From Paenarthrobacter nicotinovorans (GTDB lineage: Bacteria > Actinomycetota > Actinomycetes > Actinomycetales > Micrococcaceae): a stretch of 64,000 bases of DNA. Position 1 is the stretch's first letter; every line of letters begins with the position of its first letter. The notes beneath the pieces are model-generated. The model was not told the DNA's origin. It made no database searches and was given only the letters and a program-made list of their open reading frames with translations. A program made the position numbers and the translations under genes. Shown piece by piece: positions 36,242 through 47,157 of this stretch. The DNA lies in NCBI RefSeq assembly GCF_007670255.1, contig NZ_SZVS01000003.1, positions 186,001-250,000 of the forward strand, read 5' to 3'.

Positions 36242-37357
36242 ATGATCATGTATCTGCTGATGGCTCTTACTGCTGCCGTCGTGGCTTACGGGGGAACCTG
36301 GGGAGCCCGCGTGCTCGGAAACAAGCTCCGCTTGTACCAACCCATCCGAAGCCGCGACATGCACTCCGCCCTGATCTCCAAACTTGGGGGACTTGGGATC
36401 TTCGTAGGCTTTTTCGCTGCGCTGGTAGTGGCTTCCAATTCGTTCTTCGTCAAGGACATCTTCAGGCACAACGACGCCCCGTGGGGGATCCTGGCCGGTG
36501 CCGTCGTCATTGTCGCGGTGGGGGTAGCCGACGACATCCTGGATATCCGGTGGTGGATCAAGCTCCTGGGGCAGGGGACCGCGGCCTTCATCGTGGCAAT
36601 TTGGGGCGTGCGGATGTCCGTCGTGCCGTTCATTCCGGAGCCAATCGTCCTGAGCTCCGAGGTGGTCCAGATAGTGCTGACGGCGGGTCTGATCGTGACC
36701 ACCATGAACGCCGTCAACTTCATCGACGGACTGGACGGTTTGGCAGCCGGGGTGGCCATCATCGGTGGGGGAGCGTTCTTCCTCACCGCGTACTGGGTCC
36801 ACCGGAACAACCCGTCCACGGACAACTCGGACCTCGCGACACTCCTGATGGCCATCCTTGTGGGCAGTTGCATCGGCTTCCTGCCCCACAACTGGTTCCC
36901 AGCCAAGATCTTCATGGGTGACTCCGGGGCGATGCTCATCGGATTGCTCATGGCCTCTGCGGGTGTGGTGGCGACCGGACAAATCGGTTCAGGACTGTAT
37001 GACCGTGCCAACGGCATCCCGACCATCGTTCCGATTCTGCTGCCGTTCGCGGTGCTCTCCCTTCCCCTGCTGGATCTGGGCATGGCAGTTGTCCGGAGGA
37101 CCGCCCGGGGCCAGTCCCCGTGGTCTGCCGACAGAGGGCACCTCCACCACAAGCTGGTGGACCTCGGATACTCGCACCGCACCGCCGTCGTGATGTTGTA
37201 TGTCTGGACGTCGATCCTTGCCTTCGGCGGCGTGGCTTTTGCCGTCTTCCCCTGGCAGGTGGTGCTGATCGTGGTTATCGCGGCCGCGCTGGTCATGGCC
37301 GCGGTGACGGCCTGGCCGTACTTCACCCGGAAAACAGCCGGGCCGGGGGAACAGTAG
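36242..37357 (+). CDS. wecA: Undecaprenyl-phosphate GlcNAc-1-phosphate transferase (WecA/Rfe/TagO type)
   Basis: 371 residues, polytopic, with about ten to eleven membrane segments. Family motifs are VGVADDILDIRWWIKLLGQ (DDxxD), NAVNFIDGLDGLAAG, the magnesium-binding FMGDSGAM loop, and the HxHH motif SADRGHLHHKLVDLGYSHR. It starts a lipid-linked glycan by moving GlcNAc-1-P onto undecaprenyl phosphate. GGGAG lies eight bases before the ATG. A wecA/rfe gene just upstream of the atp genes is also the mycobacterial arrangement. The 281 bases before it show no other gene. Confidence 0.93.
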   Translation: MIMYLLMALTAAVVAYGGTWGARVLGNKLRLYQPIRSRDMHSALISKLGGLGIFVGFFAALVVASNSFFVKDIFRHNDAPWGILAGAVVIVAVGVADDILDIRWWIKLLGQGTAAFIVAIWGVRMSVVPFIPEPIVLSSEVVQIVLTAGLIVTTMNAVNFIDGLDGLAAGVAIIGGGAFFLTAYWVHRNNPSTDNSDLATLLMAILVGSCIGFLPHNWFPAKIFMGDSGAMLIGLLMASAGVVATGQIGSGLYDRANGIPTIVPILLPFAVLSLPLLDLGMAVVRRTARGQSPWSADRGHLHHKLVDLGYSHRTAVVMLYVWTSILAFGGVAFAVFPWQVVLIVVIAAALVMAAVTAWPYFTRKTAGPGEQ

Positions 37358-37368
37358 ATGACGGCCGG

Positions 37369-37398
37369 TTATCGTCCCAGTTCTATCTCATGTAGAAT
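37369..37398 (+). promoter_or_regulatory. Candidate promoter of the ATP synthase operon
   Basis: TTATCG (37369-37374), an 18-base spacer and TAGAAT (37393-37398) lie 77 bases before the first atp-linked gene. The -10 is good and the -35 weak. Confidence 0.4.
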
Positions 37399-37474
37399 TC
37401 TTACTGCGGACAGTCACTCGCCCGTAACCCCACTTTGAGAATATGGCACCTGTGCCACGAGGATTGGTATCCCC

Positions 37475-37966
37475 ATGACATCCAACGCCGATTCCGGACG
37501 CCCGTCCGGCAAACGTGTTGTTGGATCTTTGGGTGGCCGGTCCTCGCTGTGGCTTAGGCTGCTGGGCCTCAGCGCTGCTTCGGCAACTGCTGCAACGGCG
37601 CTCACCTGCGTGATCGCAGCCTTCATGAATGGCGGCCAGGGCGCGCTCTCAGCCGCGTTCGGTGCCGCGCTGGTCATGCTCTTTTTTGGAATCAGCCTCC
37701 TGATCGGTCACTTTGTCGGCCGGAACAACCCCTCCGGTGCCGTCGGCCTTTTTGTGGCTACGTACTTCATCAAGGTTGTCGGCTTCGCCGTCGTGCTGTT
37801 CGTGCTCGGAGCTCCCGAGTGGCTGCACGCCCGGTGGTTCCTCATCGGGGCAGTCGTCACGGTGGTCTTCTGGCAAGCCGCCGAAATCTATGGTTTCAGC
37901 AAAGCGCGCCTCCAGATCTACAACGACCCCTCCGAGCCGAAGGGTGGTCCGGATGTCTCCGCGTAA
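37475..37966 (+). CDS. atpI: ATP synthase subunit I-like membrane protein
   Basis: 163 residues with about four membrane helices (near 25-45, 55-75, 88-108, 113-133) and a charged tail. Length, topology and position before atpB match AtpI, an accessory protein in c-ring assembly or cation supply. The sequence itself is weakly conserved, so the call depends on context. The start has GAGG about 12 bases upstream. The next gene overlaps its end by 14 bases. Confidence 0.75.
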   Translation: MTSNADSGRPSGKRVVGSLGGRSSLWLRLLGLSAASATAATALTCVIAAFMNGGQGALSAAFGAALVMLFFGISLLIGHFVGRNNPSGAVGLFVATYFIKVVGFAVVLFVLGAPEWLHARWFLIGAVVTVVFWQAAEIYGFSKARLQIYNDPSEPKGGPDVSA

Positions 37967-38288
37967 GCGCTATTCACGCCCGTCCCTCGGCGGTCAGCAA
38001 CCTGCCAAGCGCCATGACTCGGCTGAAGCCCGAAACGACGGTGGCTACAACGCCGGTCTCGCTGTCTTCAGCTACATCATTGGCGGGATCATTGTCTGGA
38101 GTTTGATAGGCTGGGGTTTGGATAATCTGTGGGGGACCCGCTGGATTGTGCTCCTTGGCGCTCTGCTGGGAGCCGCAGGAGGGTTCTATCTTTCCCATAT
38201 GCACGGCCTCACCAGGCAAAGCTCCTCTTCTGGCGAGAGCAACGCAGACAGCGGTCCGTCCACGGACGGGGACAGTAATGCCAAATAA
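37953..38288 (+). CDS. AtpZ/AtpI-family small membrane protein
   Basis: 111 residues from ATG 37953, which has GAAGGGTGG upstream. A basic N-terminus is followed by two membrane helices (about 36-56 and 65-83, GIIVWSLIGWGLDNLWGTRW, VLLGALLGAAGGFYL) and a Ser/Gly/Asp-rich tail. The pattern resembles AtpZ, which aids F-type ATPase assembly or Mg transport. The reading frame is open further upstream (37713), but that part overlaps atpI out of frame. Confidence 0.75.
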   Translation: MSPRKRYSRPSLGGQQPAKRHDSAEARNDGGYNAGLAVFSYIIGGIIVWSLIGWGLDNLWGTRWIVLLGALLGAAGGFYLSHMHGLTRQSSSSGESNADSGPSTDGDSNAK

Positions 38289-38369
38289 TTTCACATGGAA
38301 TGTGGATGCGTGCAACGCTTCCGGATTTCAACCAATGCCCAATGATGGACACAGCAGAGAGGAAACGCG

Positions 38370-39170
38370 TTGATCGCGCTTGCGCTCCCCGCCCAGGATT
38401 CGGGGTCCTTCACCCCACCCGGAATCGACGAAATGCACCTGCCGGCAATCCTGCCTTGGGGTGCGCACGACGGATTCTCCAAGCAGATGCTGCTGGTGAT
38501 CCTTTCGGTCGTCATTATCGCTACATTCTTCATCCTCGCTGCACGCAAGCAGCAGCTGGTTCCCGGCAAGCTGCAGTTCGCCGGTGAGATGGCCTACGGC
38601 TTCGTCCGCAACAGCATCGCCAAAGACATCATCGGCGGCAAGGACTTCATCAAGTACGTCCCGCTGTTGTTCAGCCTGTTCTTCTTCATCCTGGTGAACA
38701 ACATCTACGGCGCCATTCCGTTGATCCAGCTTCCGAGCTTCTCCCACGTAGGCGGCGCCTACGTGATGGCAGGCATCGTGTACGTCACCTGGATCGCAAT
38801 CGGTCTGAAGAAGAACGGCCTCAAGTACTTCAAGCTCGCGACGGTTCCGTCCGGCGTGCCGTGGTACATCCTTCCGATCGTTGTTCCGATCGAAATCATC
38901 TCCAACTTCCTGGTCCGCCCCGTCACGCACAGCCTCCGTCTGTTCGCGACCATGCTGGCCGGCCACTTGATCGTGATGCTCGCCGGTTCCGGCATTGAGT
39001 TCCTGGTCATGCAGGAAAACGTGCTCCTCAAGGGCGCGTCGGTCCTGGTCCTCGTCGGTGCCATCGCCATGTACATGCTTGAAGCGCTGATCATGGCCCT
39101 GCAGGCCTACGTGTTCACCCTGCTGACCGCGATCTACATCGAAGGCGCCCTGCACGCCGACAGCCACTAA
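38370..39170 (+). CDS. atpB: ATP synthase F0 subunit a
   Basis: 266 residues, TTG start with GAGAGGAAA seven bases upstream. The conserved proton-path arginine is in VTHSLRLFATMLAGHL. The final helices (ALIMALQAYVFTLLTAIYI) carry the conserved Gln and Tyr. It forms the two half-channels next to the c-ring. Confidence 0.96.
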   Translation: MIALALPAQDSGSFTPPGIDEMHLPAILPWGAHDGFSKQMLLVILSVVIIATFFILAARKQQLVPGKLQFAGEMAYGFVRNSIAKDIIGGKDFIKYVPLLFSLFFFILVNNIYGAIPLIQLPSFSHVGGAYVMAGIVYVTWIAIGLKKNGLKYFKLATVPSGVPWYILPIVVPIEIISNFLVRPVTHSLRLFATMLAGHLIVMLAGSGIEFLVMQENVLLKGASVLVLVGAIAMYMLEALIMALQAYVFTLLTAIYIEGALHADSH

Positions 39171-39250
39171 GGCTCCCAACACTTCCCCTTGCGGGGATGA
39201 AGCAACCCAAACAACCTGCCGCACGGGCGGCATCTTGAAAGGAAGAAAAA

Positions 39251-39469
39251 ATGGAAGGCACCATCAACGGCTCCCTCAACCTCATCGGCTACGGTCTTTC
39301 GGCCATCGGCGGTGGTATCGGTGTGGGTCTCGTGTTCGCCGCTTACATCAACGGTGTTGCACGTCAGCCGGAAGCTCAGCGTGTGCTGCAGCCGATCGCG
39401 TTCCTTGGTCTGGCACTGACTGAAGCTCTTGCCATCCTCGGCCTGGTCTTCGCTTTCGTTCTTTCCTAG
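39251..39469 (+). CDS. atpE: ATP synthase F0 subunit c
   Basis: 72 residues, a two-helix hairpin with the polar loop ARQPE at 37-41. The ion-binding glutamate is E58 in ALTEALAI, and GGGIGVG in helix 1 provides tight packing. The residue after E58 is alanine rather than Ser/Thr, pointing to protons rather than sodium. A strong GAAAGGAAG ribosome site fits the high copy number needed for the ring. Confidence 0.97.
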   Translation: MEGTINGSLNLIGYGLSAIGGGIGVGLVFAAYINGVARQPEAQRVLQPIAFLGLALTEALAILGLVFAFVLS

Positions 39470-39518
39470 TCCTAAGAACCAAGCGAATCCAAGCACGAGT
39501 AGATAGGACGGGTGAAAT

Positions 39519-40076
39519 ATGAATCAGCTGATCATCTCAGCCGCCACTGAAGGCGAAGCGGCCGCGAACCCGCTTGTTCCCAATGTTTGGGAAATGGGCG
39601 TTGTCCTCGTCGGCTTTGCGGTCCTCATGTACATCGTGGTCAAGTTTGTTGTCCCGATGTTCGAGAAGACCTTCGCAGAGCGTGCCGAAGCAATCGAAGG
39701 TGGCATTGCAAAGGCCGAAGCGGCTCAGGCAGAAGCTTCTGCGGCTCTTGAAGAGTACAAGCAGCAGCTCACCGATGCCCGTGCCGAAGCCAACCGCATC
39801 CGTGAAGAAGCACGCGCCGAAGGCGCCCAGATCCTCGCGGACCTGAAGGCAAAGGCTGCAGCCGAGTCTGCACGCATCACCGAGCAGGCACATGCCGCCA
39901 TCGAATCGGAGCGCCAGGCAGCTGTTGTCTCGCTTCGTTCCGAGGTCGGTACCCTGGCCACCACGCTGGCAGGCCGCATCGTTGGCGAAGCACTCACCGA
40001 CGACGAGCGTGCTGCCCGCGTTGTTGACCGCTTCCTGGCCGATCTGGAGACCCAGAGCGCAGGTGCAGCTAAGTAA
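39519..40076 (+). CDS. atpF: ATP synthase F0 subunit b
   Basis: 185 residues. One membrane helix (about 23-45) is followed by a long, Ala/Glu/Gln/Lys-rich coiled coil. It is the peripheral stalk joining F0 to delta on F1. The stop shares its last base with the atpH start. Confidence 0.96.
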   Translation: MNQLIISAATEGEAAANPLVPNVWEMGVVLVGFAVLMYIVVKFVVPMFEKTFAERAEAIEGGIAKAEAAQAEASAALEEYKQQLTDARAEANRIREEARAEGAQILADLKAKAAAESARITEQAHAAIESERQAAVVSLRSEVGTLATTLAGRIVGEALTDDERAARVVDRFLADLETQSAGAAK

Positions 40077-40903
40077 TGGCAGGTATATCGAGCGAATCGC
40101 TGACCACGGCACTGGCACAGTTGGAAGCCAAGCTTCCCCTGGCCTCGCTGCAGTTGGCTAAGGACCTCTTCGGAATCCTGGGAACGGTGGACAGCTCGGC
40201 TGGCTTGCGCCGCGCCCTGACTGACCCGTCCCGTACCGGAGACGAGAAGTCGGCGCTGGTCAAGCAGCTGGTTGGCGGGAAAGTCTCCGCTGATGCAGCT
40301 GAAATCGCGGGCGGATTGGCCAGTTCACGCTGGGCGTCGGCACGCGATATCGGCGATGCACTCGAGACCCTTGCCGCCACGGTGGTCATTGCCGTAGCTG
40401 AAAACAAGTCGGCCGTTTCTGCCTCCGGTATCACGGGGCTGGAAGAGCTGGAAAACGATCTGTTTGCCTTCAACCAGGCCGTCGCCTCCAGCCACGAAGT
40501 ACAACGTGCTTTGTCTGAGCCGCAGGCTTCCCCTGCGGCGAAGATCGCACTGGCCGAGAAACTGGTTCCTGGCATCAGCGAGGAAGCCAAGATTCTCATC
40601 AGCCAGGCAGTGACGCAGCCGCGCGGTGTCAAGCCGAGCAAGCTCGTCGAATCTTTCGCCAAGCTTGCAGCCAAGCGTCAGCAGCGCTGGATTGCAACTG
40701 TCAGCGTTACCCGTCCGTTGACGGAAACGCAGGCCAGCCGTCTGCAGGCCGGGCTTGATGCCCTGTACGGTCGCGAGCTGAAGGTCAACGTCAACGTTGA
40801 TCCGGCACTTATCGGTGGTATCCGCGTTCAGGTAGGTGACGAAGTACTCGATGCTTCGGTCATCGCCCGCTTGACGGAGCTCCGCCGCCAGCTTGCCGGC
40901 TAG
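40076..40903 (+). CDS. atpH: ATP synthase F1 subunit delta
   Basis: 275 residues, the longer actinobacterial form (about 270 against about 180 in E. coli). The C-terminal region matches the family: VTVTRPLTETQ-like TVSVTRPLTETQASRL, then DPALIGGIRVQVGDEVLDASV. It links the b stalk to the alpha subunits. A small hairpin TCATCGT/ACGATGA follows before atpA. Confidence 0.95.
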   Translation: MAGISSESLTTALAQLEAKLPLASLQLAKDLFGILGTVDSSAGLRRALTDPSRTGDEKSALVKQLVGGKVSADAAEIAGGLASSRWASARDIGDALETLAATVVIAVAENKSAVSASGITGLEELENDLFAFNQAVASSHEVQRALSEPQASPAAKIALAEKLVPGISEEAKILISQAVTQPRGVKPSKLVESFAKLAAKRQQRWIATVSVTRPLTETQASRLQAGLDALYGRELKVNVNVDPALIGGIRVQVGDEVLDASVIARLTELRRQLAG

Positions 40904-40987
40904 CGAAGACATAGCACAACTTAACTGATATAAAACCCGGTCATCGTGAGCAACGATGATCACGAAACAGGAGAGCAGGGACTGCAG

Positions 40988-42625
40988 ATGGCCGAATTGA
41001 CCATCAACGCCGACGACGTCCGTAATGCGTTGAACGAGTTCGCGGCGTCCTACGAACCCGGTAACGCAGAGCGCGTAGAGGTTGGTCGTGTGACCACCGC
41101 AAGTGACGGCATCGCCCGTGTTGAGGGTCTTCCCTCGGTCATGGCGAACGAGCTGCTTCGCTTCGAAGATGGCACGCTGGGCCTGGCCCAGAACCTTGAC
41201 GTCCGCGAGATCGGTGTCATTATCCTCGGTGACTTCACCGGTATTGAAGAAGGCCAGGAAGTTCACCGTACTGGTGAGATCCTGTCCGTTCCGGTGGGCG
41301 ACGCCTTCCTGGGTCGCGTTGTCGACCCCTTGGGCCAGCCCATCGACGACCTTGGCGAGATCAAGGCCGAAACCACCCGTGCACTGGAACTCCAGGCACC
41401 GGGTGTTACCGAACGCAAGTCGGTCCACGAACCGATGCAGACCGGTCTCAAGGCTATCGACGCCATGATCCCGATCGGCCGTGGCCAGCGTCAGCTGATC
41501 ATTGGTGACCGCCAGACCGGTAAGACGGCAATCGCCGTCGACACCATCATCAACCAGAAGGCCAACTGGGCTTCGGGAGATGTCACCAAGCAGGTTCGTT
41601 GCGTCTACGTTGGTGTCGGCCAGAAGGCTTCCACCATCGCAGCTGTCCGCCAGACCCTTGAGGACCACGGCGCACTGGAGTACACCACCATCGTGGCGTC
41701 CCCGGCTTCCGACCCCGCCGGCTTCAAGTACCTTGCACCGTACGCCGGTTCGGCCATCGGCCAGCACTGGATGTACGGCGGCAAGCACGTTCTGGTGATC
41801 TTCGATGACCTGTCCAAGCAGGCTGAAGCTTACCGCGCCGTGTCCCTGTTGCTGCGCCGTCCGCCGGGACGTGAAGCATACCCGGGTGACGTCTTCTACT
41901 TGCACTCCCGCCTGCTGGAGCGTTGCGCCAAGCTCTCCGATGAGCTCGGTGCGGGCTCGATGACCGGTCTGCCGATCGTCGAGACCAAGGCAAACGACGT
42001 TTCCGCCTACATCCCGACCAACGTGATCTCCATTACCGATGGCCAGATCTTCCTCCAGTCGGACCTCTTCAACGCCAACCAGCGTCCTGCTGTTGACGTC
42101 GGTGTGTCCGTCTCCCGCGTTGGTGGTGCTGCACAGGTCAAGTCCATGAAGAAGGTCTCCGGTACCTTGAAGCTGGACCTGGCCCAGTACCGCGACATGC
42201 AGGCCTTCGCCATGTTCGCCTCCGACCTCGATGCTGCTTCCCGTCAGCAGCTGACCCGTGGCGCACGCCTGATGGAACTGCTGAAGCAGGGCCAGTACTC
42301 GCCGTTCCCCGTCGAGAACCAGGTCGTTTCCATCTGGGCCGGTACCAACGGTTACCTGGACGACGTTCCGGTTGAGGACATCAGCCGCTTTGAGTCCGAG
42401 TTCCTGGAGCACCTCACGCACAAGTCCTCCATCCTGACCACGCTGGCACAGACCAACGTCCTGGATGACGACACCGTTGCAGCCTTGAAGGAAGCCATCG
42501 TCTCCTTCAAGAAGGGCTTCTTCGGCGAAGGTGACAACCGCCTGGTTGGCGCCGGCCACGAAGAGCACGCAGCGATCTCCGGCGGCGACGTCGACCAGGA
42601 AAAGATCGTCAAGCAGAAGCGCTAG
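40988..42625 (+). CDS. atpA: ATP synthase F1 subunit alpha
   Basis: 545 residues from ATG 40988 (AGGGA seven bases upstream). The N-terminal beta-barrel is followed by Walker [12 protein letters not shown], then the [21 protein letters not shown] segment, and SISDGQIFL-like [10 protein letters not shown]. It forms the non-catalytic nucleotide sites of F1. An in-frame GTG at 40946 is an unlikely alternative start. Confidence 0.97.
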   Translation: MAELTINADDVRNALNEFAASYEPGNAERVEVGRVTTASDGIARVEGLPSVMANELLRFEDGTLGLAQNLDVREIGVIILGDFTGIEEGQEVHRTGEILSVPVGDAFLGRVVDPLGQPIDDLGEIKAETTRALELQAPGVTERKSVHEPMQTGLKAIDAMIPIGRGQRQLIIGDRQTGKTAIAVDTIINQKANWASGDVTKQVRCVYVGVGQKASTIAAVRQTLEDHGALEYTTIVASPASDPAGFKYLAPYAGSAIGQHWMYGGKHVLVIFDDLSKQAEAYRAVSLLLRRPPGREAYPGDVFYLHSRLLERCAKLSDELGAGSMTGLPIVETKANDVSAYIPTNVISITDGQIFLQSDLFNANQRPAVDVGVSVSRVGGAAQVKSMKKVSGTLKLDLAQYRDMQAFAMFASDLDAASRQQLTRGARLMELLKQGQYSPFPVENQVVSIWAGTNGYLDDVPVEDISRFESEFLEHLTHKSSILTTLAQTNVLDDDTVAALKEAIVSFKKGFFGEGDNRLVGAGHEEHAAISGGDVDQEKIVKQKR

Positions 42626-42635
42626 TTCCGACAAC

Positions 42636-42673
42636 CTGCCCTGCCGGGGTCCGCAAGGGCCCCGGCAGGGCAG
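42636..42673 (+). other. Strong intercistronic hairpin between atpA and atpG
   Basis: CTGCCCTGCCGGGG (42636-42649) pairs perfectly with CCCCGGCAGGGCAG (42660-42673). The loop is 10 bases and no T-run follows. Within an operon this suggests RNA processing, stability or partial attenuation rather than termination. Confidence 0.8.
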
Positions 42674-42701
42674 CACATCGGGAACTTAGGAAAGGATAAG
42701 T

Positions 42702-43592
42702 ATGGGAGCCCAGATTCGGGTCTACCGTCAGAAGATCAGCTCGACGACGTCGATGCGCAAGATCTTCAAGGCGATGGAACTGATCGCTACCTCGCGCATT
42801 GGTAAGGCCCGCGCCCGCGTAGCAGCTTCACTGCCCTACGCAAACGCGATTACCCGCGCCGTTTCTGCTGTCGCAACTCAGAGCGAAATCGACCACCCGC
42901 TGACCACCGAGCCGGAGCAGATCCGTCGCGCCGCAGTCCTGATCATCACATCGGACCGCGGCCTTGCAGGATCCTACTCGGCCAGTGTGCTCAAGCAGGC
43001 TGAAGGTCTCACCGAGCTTCTTCACGCAGAAGGCAAGGAAGTCAAGGCGTACCTTGTTGGCCGCAAGGCGCAGGCGTACTTCGATTTCCGGAACCGGCCC
43101 TACGCCCGCGTATGGACCGGCGGCACGGACGCACCGGAATTCGAAACCGCGCAGGAAGTCGGAGCTGCTCTTCTCGAAGACTTCTCCACCGACTATGAAG
43201 AGGGTGGCGTGGACGAAATCCACGTCGTTTACACCCGCTTCAAGTCCATGGTGACGCAGGAGCCCACGGTGATCCGTTTGCTCCCGCTTGAGGTCGTCGA
43301 AGAGGAAGCTGCCTCGGAAACCGAGCTGCTGCCGTTGTACGAATTCGAACCGGAAACGGAGCAGGTTCTCGACGCCCTGCTTCCGCGTTACATCGAATCC
43401 CGCATCTTCGCGGCGATGCTGCAGGCTGCTGCTTCCGAGCTCGCAGCCCGCCAGCGTGCCATGAAGTCGGCCGGTGACAACGCTACGGAACTGATCAAGA
43501 AGTACACGCGCCTTCGCAACACGGCCCGCCAGGCCGAGATTACGCAGGAGCTTTCCGAAATCGTGGCCGGCGCCGACGCACTCGCGTCCTAG
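42702..43592 (+). CDS. atpG: ATP synthase F1 subunit gamma
   Basis: 296 residues. Typical ends are [21 protein letters not shown] with [13 protein letters not shown], and the C-terminal helix [16 protein letters not shown] with [14 protein letters not shown]. It is the central rotor shaft. The start has AGGAAAGG upstream. Confidence 0.97.
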   Translation: MGAQIRVYRQKISSTTSMRKIFKAMELIATSRIGKARARVAASLPYANAITRAVSAVATQSEIDHPLTTEPEQIRRAAVLIITSDRGLAGSYSASVLKQAEGLTELLHAEGKEVKAYLVGRKAQAYFDFRNRPYARVWTGGTDAPEFETAQEVGAALLEDFSTDYEEGGVDEIHVVYTRFKSMVTQEPTVIRLLPLEVVEEEAASETELLPLYEFEPETEQVLDALLPRYIESRIFAAMLQAAASELAARQRAMKSAGDNATELIKKYTRLRNTARQAEITQELSEIVAGADALAS

Positions 43593-45125
<1,533 letters not shown>

Positions 45126-45126
45126 T

Positions 45127-45411
45127 ATGGCTGAGCTCGAGGTTGAGATTGTCGCGGCGGACCACTTCGTGTGGTCCGGAGCGGCCAAGATGGTGAAGGC
45201 CCGCACCAGCGATGGTGAAATCGGAATCCTGCCGGGCCACTCGCCCCTCCTGGCCATCATGGCCGGGGGCGAGCTGGCAATCCAGCCGGTTTCCGGTGAC
45301 CGGATTGCAGTAGTTGTCGACGGTGGGTTCTTCTCCGTGGACAACGATCGCGTGGTCATTGTTGCTGACAACGCCAAATTGGGCGAAGCGGCTACAGCGG
45401 GGATCCGATAG
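45127..45411 (+). CDS. atpC: ATP synthase F1 subunit epsilon
   Basis: 94 residues. The beta-sandwich domain is complete (VEIVAADHFVWSGAAKMVKARTSDGEIGILPGHSPLLAIM in pieces). The C-terminal helical hairpin of longer epsilons is missing or very short, as in many high-GC Gram-positives, which limits its inhibitory role. It starts one base after the atpD stop. Confidence 0.95.
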   Translation: MAELEVEIVAADHFVWSGAAKMVKARTSDGEIGILPGHSPLLAIMAGGELAIQPVSGDRIAVVVDGGFFSVDNDRVVIVADNAKLGEAATAGIR

Positions 45412-45421
45412 CACGACCTTG

Positions 45422-45853
45422 ATGGACGATTCCCTTATTCCGTTCATCGCCTTGGCAACAGCGTTCACGTTGCTGATCATTTCACTGTGCCTTCTGGGGG
45501 TGCGCCGCTTCAATCTGCGGCGCGCCCTTGGCACGATCGACGCCTCCATTTGCACGGCTGGAAACAGCTGGCAGATGGGGGTTTGTCGTTATCAGGACAA
45601 TGATCTTGAGTGGTTCCGCTTGATGTCGCTGAGCGTTGTTCCCAAGCACAAGTTCAAACGCAGCTCACTGGAATTGCTGGGCCGCCGCCAACCGACAGAG
45701 GAAGAGCTGGTCCGGGTGCAGCCCGGCGTCGTGGTGGTTGAACTGCAATACGAAGGCAGGAAGTTCATGCTGGCCATGAACTTCGATGCCTATGCGGGGC
45801 TTTCCTCTTGGCTGGAGGCCGGCCCGGTTATCGGCGTCGGTACCTGGCGTTAG
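45422..45853 (+). CDS. DUF2550 family membrane-anchored protein
   Basis: 143 residues from ATG 45422. A single N-terminal membrane helix (about 6-26, FIALATAFTLLIISLCLLGV) is followed by a compact domain with GTIDASICTAGNSWQMGVCRY and WFRLMSLSVVPKHKFKR. This family follows atpC in Actinobacteria, including mycobacteria, but its function is unknown. It probably belongs to the atp transcript. Confidence 0.88.
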   Translation: MDDSLIPFIALATAFTLLIISLCLLGVRRFNLRRALGTIDASICTAGNSWQMGVCRYQDNDLEWFRLMSLSVVPKHKFKRSSLELLGRRQPTEEELVRVQPGVVVVELQYEGRKFMLAMNFDAYAGLSSWLEAGPVIGVGTWR

Positions 45854-45858
45854 GCGTT

Positions 45859-47157
45859 ATGGACTTCCTTTCGGACGTCAGTCTTGTGTCTGGACCGTTC
45901 CTCTGGTTCAGCATTGCCTGCGGGATCGTTGGGGGAGCGTACCTGCTCTGGCGACGACGACCGTCCTGGTTATTGGTGGTTGTGGGGTCTTTACTGACAG
46001 CCATCGCCGTTGTCGCCTTGGTGCACTGGATCCTGGTGGATCTCATGGCTGTCTTCTCGGAGAACCTGCCGTTCGAGACTGTGGCTTGGACCGTGCCGGC
46101 AGTAGCCGCCATTGTGCTCAGCGCTGCACGTATTCCCCGCAATTCCGCCAAAGGGCGCGTGCTGAGTGTAACGGCCATGCTGGGAGTGATCTTGCTCTGC
46201 ATGGTCCAAGTGAACCTGTACTTCGGATTGAACAACACGGTCGCTGACCTTCTAGGCACCGCGGTGGCACGAATCCAGCCGCTTGAACAGAGCCTCAAGC
46301 GCTCTGCAAAGGCCACGCCGGCTCCTCTGCCGTCGGCGTGGAAAGCGCCCGACTCCATGCCGCAACATGGCATTCTGCGAAAAGCCACGATCCCAGGAAC
46401 CGTCTCAGGTTTCACTTCCCGGGATGCGTTTATCTACTTACCGCCGGCTTATCAGACCGACCTCCGGCCCAGCTTGCCGGTGCTGGTGCTTTTCGCAGGG
46501 CAACCCGGAGCACCAGCTGACTGGTTGACAGGAGGAAGACTCCGCGCCCAACTGGACCGTTTCGCAGAGGCCCATGGCGGTATTGCGCCGGTCACCGTGG
46601 TGGTGGATCCGAACGGTTCCGGCAACGCCAATACCTTGTGCATGGACAGCCGGATCGCCCCGGCCGACACCTTTCTTTCCCAAGATGTGCCCGCGTGGAT
46701 CACGGACACCTTGGACGTCTCCACCGATCACAAGCAATGGGCTGTGGGCGGATTCTCCTTTGGTGGTACGTGTGCGCTGCAGATGGGAACCGCGCACCCC
46801 GACATTTTTCCCTCGGTGCTGGCCTTCTCCGCAGAGCGCGAACCGGCCCTGGCCAAGGACAGGAACAAAACCATTGGGGACTCATTCGACGGCGACGTCG
46901 CAGCTTTCGAATCAAGGACGCCATTGGTGTTGATGCGGGACCGCGATTTCGCCGGCAGTGGCGTCTACTTCGCAGCCGGCGAGACGGACAACGAATTCAT
47001 TAACTACATGCATGAGCTCGGCGAAGCGGCGAAGAAAGCCGGCTTCCAGATCGAAGAGCACACGATCCGGAAGGCCGGGCATTCCTGGGATGCCGTGGTG
47101 AAGGGAATGCCGGAAGGCCTCGATTTCCTTGCCGGTCGATGGGGGCTTCCGAAATGA
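45859..47157 (+). CDS. Membrane-anchored alpha/beta-hydrolase (esterase/antigen 85-like family)
   Basis: 432 residues. Four N-terminal membrane helices (about 12-32, 38-60, 75-92, 101-121) are followed by an extracytosolic alpha/beta-hydrolase domain of the PF00756 type. The nucleophile is S300 in GGFSFGGT, D377 lies in GETDNEF, and H408 lies in KAGHSWDA. Its stop overlaps the start of an aminoacyl-phosphatidylglycerol synthase-like gene (ATGA). In Corynebacterium and Enterococcus such hydrolases, encoded beside the synthase, remove the amino acid from aminoacylated lipids. That role here is inferred from the pairing. Confidence 0.82.
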   Translation: MDFLSDVSLVSGPFLWFSIACGIVGGAYLLWRRRPSWLLVVVGSLLTAIAVVALVHWILVDLMAVFSENLPFETVAWTVPAVAAIVLSAARIPRNSAKGRVLSVTAMLGVILLCMVQVNLYFGLNNTVADLLGTAVARIQPLEQSLKRSAKATPAPLPSAWKAPDSMPQHGILRKATIPGTVSGFTSRDAFIYLPPAYQTDLRPSLPVLVLFAGQPGAPADWLTGGRLRAQLDRFAEAHGGIAPVTVVVDPNGSGNANTLCMDSRIAPADTFLSQDVPAWITDTLDVSTDHKQWAVGGFSFGGTCALQMGTAHPDIFPSVLAFSAEREPALAKDRNKTIGDSFDGDVAAFESRTPLVLMRDRDFAGSGVYFAAGETDNEFINYMHELGEAAKKAGFQIEEHTIRKAGHSWDAVVKGMPEGLDFLAGRWGLPK

